From Cladosporium sp. IMV 00045 (taxonomy: Eukaryota > Ascomycota > Dothideomycetes > Cladosporiales > Cladosporiaceae), in NCBI GenBank assembly GCA_001931905.2, contig MSJI02000780.1:1-64000 (forward strand): DNA of 64,000 nucleotides, given 5' to 3'. Below are positions 32,300 to 43,647 of this stretch, piece after piece. The first letter of the stretch is position 1; each line of letters begins with the position of its first letter. Below the pieces are notes generated by a model, which did not search any database, was not told the DNA's origin, and was given only the letters and a program-made list of their open reading frames with translations. The position numbers and the translations under genes are program-made.

Positions 32300-32995
32300 T
32301 TTGATGATTAGTCGACCTGATCAAGAATCTGAAAACTGCAAGGATTAGTTATCTTCCAGAAACCATTCAACATCAACATGTGACTTGGAGGTGTTTGTAA
32401 ACATACCGTATTGCAGAATCATGACAAAGCATTAGCGAATGGCCAAATGCGATCAGGTCTCATGAAACTACATTCGAACATTTACAAGGACTGCAAGTGA
32501 GGTGCGCCCTACCGTTGACACCCCGCGTGTACATACCTCAGCAGTCCCCACTCTCAGCCGACAGAGTCCGATCTCTGGTGCAGAAGAGCTCTGTTTATCA
32601 ACATCGATCCGGTAGATTCACAAATGGCGTGTACCAAATGAGTCATTCAACGCTTGCTTCCTCGACGGATGGTCAAATCACTGTGTTAATGCTCAAGGTG
32701 TCACACAGATTATAAATGCTTTGAGCAGATTACGAGCCTTTTGAGTTGTTCACAATTGAAGGTTGTACAGCCAAGCGATCAAAACACATGACTTGACATG
32801 GCATTGAGCCAAGGAGAAAGCCCGAAAGAGGATGAGCTGACTTTCAGGACCTGTGTGAGGAGTAATCAAGAAAACGTTGCTTGTCGATGTCAGCGCGCCA
32901 CTTCAGGCAGACACATGCGGGGTCTTTCGAGGTTATATAAACCTTCAACTATTCTACGAAATATCGACTTCTCCCAATGAGCTTCAACTGTCAAA
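32300..32995. promoter_or_regulatory. Divergent upstream region (proline-racemase and ICL/PEPM genes)
   Basis: About 700 bases between opposed start codons, containing both promoters. A TATA-like GGTTATATAAA lies near 32931-32941, about 55 bases before the ICL/PEPM start codon. No gene is recognised. Confidence 0.5.
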
Positions 32996-33757
32996 ATGGC
33001 TTCCAACACTATGTCCTCCACTCTCAAGTCCCTCCACATTTCTGGCAAACCAGTCATCTTCGCCAACGTCTGGGACACCATTTCTGCCAAATCAATCGCC
33101 CCACTTGATTCATGCAAGGCTCTAGCAACGGCCAGCTACGCCATTGCGATCGCCAACAACACGGTTGATGAGAAGCTGACCTTCGAACAAAATATCAACG
33201 GCATCCGCGAAGTTGCCACCGTGGCCAAAGAGTTCAACAAACCACTGACAGCAGATATACAAGACGGCTACGGCGAGAGGTTGGAAGAAGCCTTCGAAGC
33301 TCTCCTCGACATTGGTGTTTCTGGCTGTAATCTGGAAGATTACGACAATGCCAATCGATGCATGATCCCCAAGGACGAAGCTGCTGAGCGCGTCAGGCGG
33401 GCTATTGCGGTGGCGAAGCGGCGTAGTGATCCGGACTTTGTCATCAACGCCCGATGCGACACTTTGGTTCAAGGTGGAGAGCTCTCAGAGGTGATTGAGC
33501 GTGGCAAGGCGTATCTTGAAGCTGGAGCGACCACGGTGTTCGTTTGGGGAGCATCAAAGCGTGGAGTGAGGACGGAAGAGGTTAAGGCATTGGTGGACGC
33601 TTTTGAAGGTAGACTGAGTGTGAAGCTTGACTTTGATGGGCTGTCGGTGAAGGAACTCGCAGATATCGGTGTGGCCAGGGTCAGTGTTGGGCCAAGTATG
33701 CAAATGCGCATGATGAAGGCTCTTGCGCAGGATGCCGAGGCGTTGCTCAAGTATTGA
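32996..33757 (+). CDS. Isocitrate lyase/PEP mutase superfamily protein
   Basis: 253 residues, intronless. FANVWDTISAKSIA near the start, TADIQDGYG (Asp residues for Mg2+), VSGCNLEDYDN and VINARCDTL are the hallmark strands of the ICL/PEPM alpha/beta-barrel superfamily. Members cleave or rearrange alpha-oxycarboxylates, for example 2-methylisocitrate, carboxyphosphonoenolpyruvate or oxaloacetate. The KKCGH-type Cys loop of true isocitrate lyase is absent, so it is one of the short superfamily members of unassigned reaction common in fungi and bacteria. A TATA-like element lies about 55 bases upstream of the ATG. Confidence 0.88.
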   Translation: MASNTMSSTLKSLHISGKPVIFANVWDTISAKSIAPLDSCKALATASYAIAIANNTVDEKLTFEQNINGIREVATVAKEFNKPLTADIQDGYGERLEEAFEALLDIGVSGCNLEDYDNANRCMIPKDEAAERVRRAIAVAKRRSDPDFVINARCDTLVQGGELSEVIERGKAYLEAGATTVFVWGASKRGVRTEEVKALVDAFEGRLSVKLDFDGLSVKELADIGVARVSVGPSMQMRMMKALAQDAEALLKY

Positions 33758-33920
33758 GTTCGAAAATGTTCTAATTTGCGAGGGAAATACATTCCATTTC
33801 TACATGTATGCCACTCTTAACATCTTGTAGTCTAAAAGCCCAAGCTACAGAAGTGTCGTTCATAAGGCCCCAACCACTTTCCCAAGGAGGCCATCACACA
33901 GTGACGGAACAATCCCACGC

Positions 33921-35660
33921 TCAGACGTTATTCCCACCTTTTCCCTCAACGTGGCTCGCACCAATCTTCTCAGAGAACATCTGTTGACCACTGTGCGCCG
34001 AGTTCCTCCTACTAGCCACATTCGAGCCTCTCCTGCCTTGACTTTCAGCAGCAGCTCGTTCAAGAGCATCACGATGCGGGCCCGGCTTCGCGAAGAGCAC
34101 ATCGATCTCTTCGAGCGTGCGGCCCGTTGTCTCGGGGCAATAGTACCAAACGTAGGCGGCAGCTAGGAAACAGCAGACCAGAGGCCAGATGAAGATCTTC
34201 GGTCCAACAGCCGCGATGCCAGTGCCGCCGCCGAAGACCATCACCCAGGTCGAGAACCATTCACCTGCTGCACCGAGACTGCCGGCGACGTGGCGATATC
34301 TCAAGGGAGCAATTTCGGGGCCTGAAATTTTCGGCAGTCAGCAAGAGAAATACGGTGCTTCATTGGTTCATGCCAACTTACCATAGATCCAACAAGTGCC
34401 TAACCAGCCGAAGGCAAACACGACGTTGTAAAGAATGATGAAGGCGACGGCCGACCAGTTCGTGGCAGTGGTAGGATTTGCCACGGTTGTGAGGCCGACA
34501 TAGATGATCATGCAGACACCGCAACCAAGAGCGCACCAGAACATCATGGCACGGCGACCAAGCTTTTCGATAAACCAGATGGGCGGGTATGACGCGATTG
34601 CGAAGATGGTGTTCATGACGCCCGCAAGGATACCGGATAGCAATTGCGAGTAACCCAGGTTCGTGAAGATTTGCGTCGAGAAGTAGACAAGCATGTTGAT
34701 ACCCTGAAATCTCGTCAGCAACTGCATGAGGGTGTAGATTCGTGTAACTCACCAAAAATTGCTGAGCCCAGAGAATGAGGAACGAAGTACGTAGACGACG
34801 ACCAAACTGGAGCTCAGAGTTGTCCCAGAAAAGAAGCCAGAAGTTGAACGAAGACGAATCGCTCTCTTCTTCTTTTAGAGATGCGAGGACATCCTCCCTT
34901 TGCTGTTGGACTGTCTCATGCTGCACAGGAAGCGAGTAAAGTCTTGCCAGTACTCTGTCTGCTTCATCATATCGGCCACGCGCGTAATACCACCTAGGCG
35001 TATCAGGTAGAAAACAAAGCAAGGTAGTAGAGAAGATTGCAAAGCAACTCTGCATTGCCAGAGGGATACGCCAGAGCCAAGGGTTTGCTTCGAGGCCTTG
35101 AACGAAGCCGAGATCGATCCAGTAGGCGAGGGCAACGCCAGAAATCAGAAGGGCGAGCTGGTAAGAGACCTCTGGTCCGCGCTCGCCGGCTTCGAGGGAC
35201 ATCTCAGCCATGTATGTTGGCACAGCGCTGGCGATGCAGCCAATGCCAGCACCGGTCACGATACGGCCGACGAGAATGTGAGGGACCGAATAAGCCGAAG
35301 CTTGGAGAACAGCTCCGATGCAAATCAAGAGGTTGCCGAGCAGGATAGTTCCTTTGCGACCCAATTGCATGGCAAAGAATGATGTGCAGAGAGACATGAC
35401 ACCAGCCGCGAGATTGTAAGAAGATGCGATCAGCGGAATGGTGAAGGCTCCTTCGGGGTTTCCAATGGCATCTCGGAACTGCGTGGTCTCCTGGAATCCA
35501 CCAAGCACACCGGCGTCGTATCCGTAGAGCATGACTAGAGGACCGTGTCAGCATCGTTTTTTTCGTTTGATCAAATTGTGGTATGTTTACATGCAGCACC
35601 GCAAGCAGCGCTCATAGTCTTGTAGAGGGCCTTGCCCTCAAGATTCTTGAGCCCAAACAT
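33921..35660 (-). CDS. MFS sugar transporter
   Basis: 524 residues in four exons: 35591-35660, 34753-35534, 34382-34703 and 33921-34321. Introns are 49-60 nt with GT-AG ends. It has the 12-helix sugar-porter architecture. Visible are GYDAGVLGGF in helix 1, GRKGTILLGN after helix 2, GRIVTGAGIGCIAS, the LPDTPRWYYARGR motif before the central loop, GINMLVYFST in helix 7, EKLGRRAMM, and a C-terminal PETTGRTLEEID motif. The cytosolic tail is Ser/Arg/Gly-rich. Such carriers import hexoses, pentoses, quinate or galacturonate, and the substrate is not deducible. It is convergent with the ICL/PEPM gene. Confidence 0.93.
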
Positions 35661-36702
35661 GGTTGCGTGACAAAACGAATGCAATGCCGTCTAGCGGAGG
35701 TCAATTCTTAAAGACACCAAGGGGTCGTGTCTCGATGAATAGGAAGTAAGAACGTATGAAGAGTCAATCTGAATGGATAGACCCTCAGAAGCAATGGGCC
35801 GACGTGAGCTGATTATGATCAAGCGATGGCGGGTTTCCAGTCCATGATATATATGACGATCTTTGAGATGGATCGAACATGTATTGAGCGGTCTTGCGCG
35901 TTGATAGGCTTCACGATGCCGAGAGCACTAGGAACGTGCTAGTAGTTCCACGTACGATGCCAATCGCTCGTTGATGTGAGCACAGTCGACGGAAAGATCC
36001 AACACAAACGCGCTACGTCCTGCTGTTTCGGTAGCTACAGTATGCGTAAGCGACGAAAGCCGGGCATGAGGAGGTGCCTGACCCTGTCCTGTCATTTCCT
36101 CGACTTGGGGATAGAGTATGAGGGGTCGACAACCCCATGGAGAAGCAACCTTATTTCCGGCGATCTGCTTTTGGAATTGCGCTTTCTAAATCAAGGATCT
36201 GCATCCAGCGTCCAAATATCGGGCGGAGTAGGTTGGTTTTATGAGATCAGCGGCGTCAACTGCCACGTGCTTGACTTTCAACAATCACTCAGGTACCCCC
36301 ATAATATTGTTGTTGCTTTGCGAGTCTGCTGTTGATAGTGAGAATGTCGCAATCTGCGGACGAAGGGGCAGACCACAAGGCATCATGCATCAACAACTGC
36401 ATGCAGCACTTGACATATGGTGAGACAAGCACTTCGCATCTTAACAGGCTAGAACCTTGGCAGCGCAGAAGCTTTAGATCGTTGCTGTTGGCCCGCAGCC
36501 TCGTTCGTGCTCCCGTATGCGTGTCAAACGAGGATAGCAAGAGCCTAAGAACGCCAAAATGGAGCGGCTCTGTTTTGAGCCACCAGTTGAGGCTGCTCTG
36601 GAAGAGCATCAAGCACGATGGTGAAAGGGAAACTCTTAGCCATATCGATTCGAGTAAGAAATGAACCCAGATTCGTGGCAGTATGGATCTTAGTCTGCGC
36701 AA
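35661..36702. other. Intergenic region, no supported gene
   Basis: About 1.0 kb holding the sugar-carrier promoter and probably the 3' part of the SDR transcript. A minus-strand frame at 36545-36742 could be an extra 3' coding exon of the SDR gene (see that entry). Confidence 0.45.
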
Positions 36703-37844
36703 TTACTCGAGCGTTTTCTTCTGAGGCGTAGAGTGAGGGCATCCACCGCTGCTAGGTAGAGGCATACAGAAGCGGCAATCGCGTGGGTATACCCCCACGC
36801 GCCCTCCACTGCCTTTCATGACAATATTGGCACCCATTAAACGTCTATTTCGGCAACAAGGCGCCCTAACACGTTTGTGAGCTCCACGTGGCACCGCATG
36901 CGAGTAAGACAAAGCTAAAAGACTCACTTTTTGGACAGCCTCAGAGTTGATTCGCATTCTTCTTGAAGGCTCTTCGCCTAGCCATTGCGGCTGAGCGGCA
37001 ATGAAACTGTCTTCGAACTCGTATCCATCTCCGCCTTCCACATAGAAGGCCTTGCCATACATGTTCTCGGACGACAGAATGCCCAAGATGACTTCCGCTA
37101 CTGCTTCCGGTGGCTGCCAGAACAAATTTGCATCCTTGAATGCTTGGATTATGTGAGCTGTCATCGGGGTATCGGTAACGCCAGGGCAAAGAGCGTTGAT
37201 TCTGATGCGATCTCTTTCATACAGAGTCTTTCTTGTAGATCGCAAGAGACCGTGTATTGCGTGCTTCGAAGTTTGGTATAGGTACAGACCCGGGCTTTCG
37301 CGGAAGGCATTAACGCTTGAAAGCAGAGTCAACGACTTGTCCTGTGGGCCTTGCTGCCTCTCGCGTAAGAACACAGCGGCAATGCGAGCAAAATGTAAAG
37401 TACCCAAGACGTTCACGTCGAGAGTCGTGGTGTTGCCGGGGTCGTCTTTGACGGTTTCGACGGTAAGATTGGGATCAAACCAGTTACCCTGCTCGAAGAT
37501 GCCAGCGCAAGAGATCGCGTGATCAATGTGCCCATGCTTGTCGTGCGCTTGTTTAAAGAAACTGTATATTTCACTGTAATTGGTGACATCGCACTTCACA
37601 AAAGTGGTGCCTTGGTGAGCGTCTTGCATTTGGTGAGCGTCCGTGTCATTCGTATCCCCAAAAACCACATGTGCACCCTGTTCGGCCAGCAATCTGACAG
37701 TGGTCGCACCGATTCCAGTTGAAGCCCCTTGGAATGGTGTTTAGTGATGGTCGACCGTTTAATGGTAATGTACTTACCGCTGATCACCACCACCGCATCC
37801 TTGAGCATAGCGAAACTCGCACGCGCCGGTTTGAATAGCGCCAT
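36703..37844 (-). CDS. Short-chain dehydrogenase/reductase
   Basis: Exon 1 is 37778-37844; after a 50-nt intron exon 2 runs from 37727. The cofactor motif is split by the intron (VVVISG then GASTGIG). DTND after strand 2 suggests NAD preference. AISCAGIFEQG, a Ser in LLSSVNAF and YQTSK (Tyr-x3-Lys) complete the classical SDR active site. CPGVTDTPM and a long C-terminal part follow. The 3' end is uncertain. A good GTGAGT donor follows EAVQK (exon end about 36928), and one acceptor near 36752 would join to RWMPSLYASEEN and continue to 36545. Straight read-through ends at 36703 with unlikely sequence. The substrate is unknown; 15-hydroxyprostaglandin-dehydrogenase-like SDRs are the closest in style. 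Confidence 0.85.
36781..36802. repeat. Inverted repeat (8-bp arms, 6-base spacer)
   Basis: Arms CGCGTGGG (36781-36788) and CCCACGCG (36795-36802) are exact reverse complements around TATACC, with a nested GGGTATACCC palindrome. It lies in the 3' region or last intron of the SDR gene. It could be a stem-loop or a dimeric factor site; neither is proven. Confidence 0.6.
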
Positions 37845-38964
37845 CTTTCCCGATTAGTGATTTGGTCGATGCCTGTTGTTCGTAGAAAAGACCCAGTCGT
37901 CTGAACAATGGGAATATAGAAGGTGAATGCATCCCAGAGTAATAAGCTGAAGCTATTCCCGCTCATGCAAGTCAGCCCCAGCCGAGGCTGCTGTCGACCA
38001 GCACCTGCAGCATCGGCGCGTGCTTCGTCATTTCCCATAGACCACTTGCAAGGCTATCTTATGTCTTCATACTTGAGACTCATAGCTAAGGTGAAGGAGC
38101 TCAGGAGAAAGTTGCCTGGAAACCATGCATAGCATCAGCAAAGATGAGGTCGCGGCCCTTGCCTCGAGCCTATCGTGATTTGAGGCTGCTTCAGGAGGAT
38201 TGCTGTCATGCCATGCCAGCAGCAGTCTTCTAGTACCTTAGACATAGAAATGGTTACTCGTGCAGTCATGTTGTCTCACTCTGACCTATTGGCATCAGAA
38301 GCAGATAATGTTGAACGCTTCTCCAACAGACCCTTTGTCACATGCAGCGACGACAATCACTGGAATCAAACGAGGTTAGCTTCGCGTCTGAGCAAGGAGC
38401 GTACCTACCTCTGTCTTGACAAACAAAAACGAACGGCCCCTGGGGAGCCGTATGCCTGTTCAAAGCAAAACTGACGACGAAAGTCATTGTGCAGAAAGGT
38501 CAACCCCTACTCGCGACCGTAACAATGCATTGGTCTGATTTGATGGCAACGTCGAAGTCGCGCAACGATGTACAGGTTCGCTGCCCCGCCACCCGGGCAA
38601 CATTCTTGGCCCCACGCGCGGCCCTGCCAGCCACCGCTGGCAAGAGACTACATGTGAGATGTGCCTCCTACCGGTGGTCCATCAATGCTTCCCTGCTTGT
38701 ATGGTTTCATCACGTTGAGAAAAACTTCAGAAAAGCAGCGTGAAGGACTGATCCCTGCTGCCAAACTGAACGTGGTTCTGCTCTATGTTACTCCCGTTGG
38801 TCCGATCAATGCCACATGCCCCAGTTCTGAATAGTCCAAAACATTGTTTCCCACGAGTCCATCCTGCAATTTCCCTTCGCACATACCATCAAAAGCTTCC
38901 AACGTCAGTGTACGCTCACCTTGAGCAGACGAAAAAGAGATTAGACGTCGTCTGAACAAAAGAT
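37845..38964. other. Intergenic region, no gene recognised
   Basis: About 1.1 kb between the SDR start and the tRNA gene. Only short frames of no recognisable family. Confidence 0.55.
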
Positions 38965-39045
38965 CGACACCTGTGTGATTCGAACACACGCTCCCGAAGG
39001 AACTGCCTTAGCAGGGCAGCGCGTTAACCACTCCGCCAAAGTGCC
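38965..39045 (-). tRNA. tRNA-Ser (anticodon GCT)
   Basis: Folds as a class II tRNA without intron (81 bases). The acceptor stem GGCACTT pairs with AGGTGTC (two G-U pairs). The D region is GGCGGAGTGGTTAACGCG. The anticodon stem CTGCC/GGCAG closes the loop CTGCTAA, with anticodon GCT. A long variable arm follows (TTCCTTCGGGAGC), and the T arm is GTGTG-TTCGAAT-CACAC. The variable arm and the anticodon both indicate serine (AGC/AGU codons). Confidence 0.93.
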
Positions 39046-39417
39046 TCATATGATAGTAGTGCATTAAATGCTGTAATAAACTAAATTTGTTTTGACTACA
39101 GGCCGTTACCATCACCCGTCAACTTGACGACTCCCGATTCACCGCGATACACCTGATGGTCAATATTGAATCAGGTAGGTTTCTGTGCTTGGGTTTTAGA
39201 TTTTATCCAAACATTGAAACCTAATTGGATGCAGGTAGTGGATGCATGATCTGTACAAGTTCCAAGTCAAACAGAGTCTGCCTAATGGATTGAGATTTTG
39301 GATTGACTTGAAAACGATGACCAAATAACGTCAAAACTTTGTTGCCAAGCTATCTATGTACATAAACTCCTGAAATCATCTGTCGTTACTCAGTCGTATT
39401 CGTGATGTTCGCATCGC
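39046..39417. other. Intergenic region, no gene recognised
   Basis: About 370 AT-richer bases upstream of the tRNA and at the 3' side of the next gene. Nothing further is seen. Confidence 0.55.
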
Positions 39418-40787
39418 TTACTTTTCGGTACGATCGTCTTTGGAGCCTGACGGTTGATTTGAAGACATAAAGGGATTCGGAGCAAGTGTCGCTTCAAGAC
39501 CCATTCCTTCGTTATGCAAGCGAGTTGGAGGCACAGTGATATCCCGTGCTGGGTGAGTCGGAATTTCGCCTTGCTCAAGACCGGCATTGAAAGCCCATGG
39601 TGCAGAGTGGTACCGTTGTTGGTAGCTCGGCATGATTGGCATGCTTGCTGAGTATGCTTGGTCATTTCGCGAGCTCATTGGTCTACGATTGGGATTGTAA
39701 GAGTACTTGCGAGCAGGAGAGTTGTTTTGAGGGCTCGGCAGCGTGCTCGCATACGCGGATTCGACGGGGCTGCTTGCAAGAAGTTGATGGGTTTCTGGCG
39801 GTAGAGTTGTAGAAAGTGGAAATGGTGCAGTGTGACGTCTAGGCGGTAGCTGATGAGCTGCAGACCATGCAGATTGTCTAGAGGAAAGCTGATCATTAGC
39901 CATGTCGATCGCTGAATCGTTGCGTGTCAGGTCGTTTGGCGACTGTGAGTTGGCGGCCCTCGGTGTTTGGTCTTGTAGCGCAAATTTCTGCGGGTTGTTT
40001 TGGTCTGGCATGGCCAATCCGTTGTCTTGAGGCACCGTGGCGCTGGGAGCCTGACTTTGCGCATGGCGGTCGTAATTCCAACGGGGGGCAGCACCTAGCG
40101 GAGTCGAGACGGACGCTGGGCTGCCTTGAGATCTTGGTTGAAAGTGATGTCCATTGCTTGATGAGTGTGCTTGGTGTGGATGCAGATCTGTTGACATCTC
40201 ATGAGGGTGATTCGAGGCCGCCAGACGCTGATCATTGGGCTCTTGGAATTGAGCCAGCTGTTGGTGGTGAAGGTATTGCTGTTGGTATTGTTGAGGCAGA
40301 TAGTCCACTGAATGCGGGAATGGTGTTGTCTGCAGCCCTTGGGTAGTCACAGGCTGCGCGTGACCGATGGAGCCGTTGCCTTGGATCGCATGATGAAGCA
40401 TACCGCGCGTGGACATCTGGGATTCGATGTACGCCAGTAGTTTCCGGTCGAACTCGGCGTGTTGAGCTTTATAATGCGAGTCTAAAAGGCCATATCTGGC
40501 TGGCGGGTCCATAATCTCTTCATACATCTCCTCGTTGAGTACATCGGCTTCAGTAACCTGCAACGCTCGACCGGTACGCTTCTTGTGTATCTCGGAAGCA
40601 CGTCGTGCAGACTCGACGCGCGCTTCAAGCGTCCGATCACTTCGTCGCGAGGCCGCGATATATGCTCTGTGAAGAATCAGTCACTGATGGTATGTGAGTT
40701 CTAGTCTACCCACCTTTCCTGGTTCTCTTCGTGAGAACGTTCATATCGGAACTGTTTCGAGGGAGGTTCTCGTCGCACGGGAGGCAT
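39418..40787 (-). CDS. Conserved fungal protein with basic N-terminal region and Gln/Pro/Ser-rich tail
   Basis: 440 residues from exons 40714-40787 and 39418-40666, with a 47-nt intron after the Arg-rich start. The first about 75 residues (MPPVRREPPSKQFRYERSHEENQER, then AYIAASRRSDRTLEARVESARRASEIHKKRTGR; runs separated by the splice) are highly charged and look strongly conserved. They recall the basic region of a bZIP protein, but no heptad leucines follow. An acidic VTEADVLNEEMYEE block comes next. The remainder is low-complexity Gln/His/Pro/Ser, as in transcriptional activators. I believe homologues occur across filamentous ascomycetes as hypothetical or transcription-factor-like proteins. 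A nuclear regulatory role is inference. Confidence 0.72.
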
Positions 40788-42858
40788 CTTAGCAAAGCAG
40801 CGAAGAAGGAGTAGATAAGATTCAAGAAGCCTGAATCCTTGTTTGGGTGACGTCTCGCGTTACGAGCTATGCCTTCGAGAGCACGCTGCGACTTTCTGAT
40901 CGCTGCTGACTTGGACAAGCTGAAGTGCTTAAGTGGTCTGTTAAAAGGGTATCAAGAGGGAAAGCGCGTTGCCCACTGCCGAACAGATCTGCTCGTTGTT
41001 GGATCGAGATAGGACACGGGTTATCGTCGAGGCTGCATGAACGCTAATACTAGTGTCTCACCGGGTGGTGTGACCCGCAGGCAGTCCCCAGTATGTACCA
41101 TGTGTTTTGGCTTCCGGGCTGGATGATGGAGATGTAGGGTGGGGAAACCTATGCTTGTTCTCGGCTGGAGTAGACTCCGGTCGTCGACTGCAAGACTCGG
41201 TAATACAAACGACGCGCTCGAGCCCCTGCCAGAGCCACTGGATTGAATGTCGACAGTACTTTAACGAGGTCTTTTCTCGCATTCCCAAAAACCCCAACAC
41301 CTAATAAAAAAAAAAAAAAAAAGTCGTCTCCTCCTCTCAGACGTTACATTTCCAAAATAAACTTCGTTTGTACCACATCCTGAAGACGTGTCTGGCTCAA
41401 TGGGACAGAAGTTAGGGTTCGCGTTCCGAATAAACTTACCAGGCCATCACGCACCAGAGGCCGCGTTGATAAGCCCAAGTTGAGCTACAGTGGCTTCCTA
41501 AACGACCACGAGTTTCCACAACGGCAACGAACCTCATCAAACCTCATCAAACCAGAAAATGGAGATGCAACAGGCTTGTGGCTTGTCGGACAGCGAGCTT
41601 GGCTTGCATCTCTGGCTGGATAGGTTGTCTTCATCCTGATTGCGAGTCTGTCCCTGTCGTCTTGTCCGTGCCATGGCAAGCTATCGGTCACCCGGTTGAA
41701 CTCTGGATGAGGTCATTGCTATCTCACCTGTAGCGGCGTGGCCACAGATCGCCCATGAGCTGAAGTGGGACCAATGGACTTGAGTCCGAGGCCGGAGGCA
41801 GGTCCGCCTTCTGAGCGGCTAAGCTGCTCTTTTCAGCCAGTCAAATGTGCCGACAACGCCTGTGTCTCAAAATCATTCCAGACAACGAAAAATTGTCAGA
41901 CCTTCGGGACCTGTTTATCTCAATAGGTCTGTCAGATTCGCAGATACGGAATGCCGATATCTTCTCTCCCGAATTTTAACCATATGTGTGCCATTGATTG
42001 CATCGATCAAATTGCAAACGGAGATGCGTTCCCCACCCTGGATCGCGGCTGGGGCATCAAAGTTTGAGAGATTGTCGTCAAACACCTGTACTGGGATGCT
42101 GTGCATTATCTAGGATTGGCTATTTCACAGCTTCGATTCCGAGTTTTACGTAGGCGAGCCCTACCTCCTGGACGAGGGATTGACATTGAGGACGGGAGTG
42201 CACCTAGCGTGCACTCAAACGCGAATACGTGATCAATAACAATGCAGCCTGCGTGCAAATGTCAGCTTGAGCTCGCCACTCTGCAAGTTAGGTCCGCACC
42301 ACACGATTCACGTTGCCAAGGCTCTCCCTACGACCTAAAAACTCCCGTGCGGCGACGGCATGCCTATGTAGGACGGCAGTCAAACGACGTGGAGAAAACC
42401 AACCTGGTCGGTGACGGGGCGTCGGTGAGCGCACCGATGGAGAGGGATCACCATCACAAGGACTAACGCAGCTAGTCACTTCCGCCGCGGCAACGGTTCA
42501 CAGGTGCCATTTGCCAATCTCCTACGACTGATTCTTGCGTTTGGTGACCCTGGCCAACAATTGATGTCGATACCATCGCTACACCGGAGATGACTACCGA
42601 CAAGAACGAGGTACTTGATTGAGCTTCCTCTTTGCAGTTAAGCTCAAATTACGACATCGAGTGTGGATATTAACCGTCTCGTGCTTTGCGGAGACGTGGT
42701 CAGTCGTGCCAGAGGGAAAAAAGGTATCCAACCCTTATCTCCTAGCATTTCCGGTTTTTGTAACTCATGCTTCAGAATCTCACGAGTTTCCACTTATTCC
42801 TTCTTTATTCGTCTGGAGGTCCAAGCCAGTATAGCTCCGTGCTTCACACACTTTCAAG
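40788..42858. promoter_or_regulatory. Long divergent region between two regulator genes
   Basis: 2.07 kb separating the basic Gln-rich gene and the double zinc-cluster gene. It contains a 17-A tract at 41306-41322 and no convincing gene. Regulator genes often have such long upstream regions. Confidence 0.5.
41306..41322 (+). repeat. Poly(A) tract (17 A)
   Basis: An uninterrupted run of 17 A residues, the longest homopolymer I see in the window. It may be nucleosome-excluding promoter DNA. I see no target-site duplication or element upstream that would make it a retroposon tail. Confidence 0.7.
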
Positions 42859-43647
42859 ATGGACTCAACAGCGAATTCCACGCAGGGTGGCCACCAGAGT
42901 GATGGCGCTCTCGATATGAAGTTGCGCATGCCGTTCGTCCCGCTGCCCCAGGTAGAGGGAAGTCGCCCTTCACCTGCTACAGTCGTCGAAAAGGTTTCAT
43001 CGGACAGTCCGCAACATCAGGATAGGTGTGACTCAGGAGCGCCAGATGGAGACTCGAGCAACCCCAGAGGTCACAAAAGAGGCCACAGCAACGAAGAAGT
43101 CAAACGCGCTTGCCATGAATGCCAGCAGCGTAAATCCAAGTGCTCAGGCTCACGACCCGTGTGCCAATTCTGCAGCGAGCGTAACCTGGGGTGTACTTGG
43201 AACGGACCTCCTGGACAGAAGGCAATGCTGCAAGTCAGGAGTGCATGTCTGCGGTGCCACAAAAGGAAGGCCAAATGCTCTGGAGAGCGACCTGCGTGCC
43301 GATTTTGTCGAGACCGGAATCTCGAATGCAAATGGGATGTCGCTGATGGCGCAACTAGGTAATTTTATCTCTGTCCTGGTCGTAATCATTTGAATCACCA
43401 TTGCTGACCCGACCTGATCACTAGAATGGCAGATTTGAAACGAAGAATTCAGGAAGCGGCTGAACGCACGCAAGATCCAGACACGCTTCTCGAAGCAATG
43501 CGCACCGGCTCAGATGAAGAGTCGACGATGTTGCTGGCAAAGCTACGGACTGGTCATTCTGTTAAAAACTTGGTCCGCTCAATACAAGACGACTCATCGC
43601 CTTCACAGAGCCAAGGTGAAACTTTTGGATCGAGACAGCATTCCTAA
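42859..43647 (+). CDS. Regulator with two tandem Zn2Cys6 clusters
   Basis: 240 residues from exons 42859-43358 and 43425-43647, with a 66-nt intron having CTGAC and CACTAG near its end. Two complete fungal zinc clusters follow each other. Cluster 1 is at Cys 85, 88, 95, 102, 105, 112. Cluster 2 is at Cys 130, 133, 140, 147, 150, 157. Both have CX2CX6CX6CX2CX6C spacing and very similar sequence (CSGSRPVC / CSGERPAC), which indicates an internal duplication. After the intron is a helical MADLKRRIQEAAERTQ segment and a short tail. The standard fungal_trans middle domain is absent. The 3' end is uncertain, because another intron starting near 43615 could add sequence downstream. The targets are unknown. 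Confidence 0.8.

Noticed and set aside
41290..41340. Poly(A) tract as tail of a retroposed element
   Set aside because: No element body, target-site duplication or reverse-transcriptase remnant is visible nearby.
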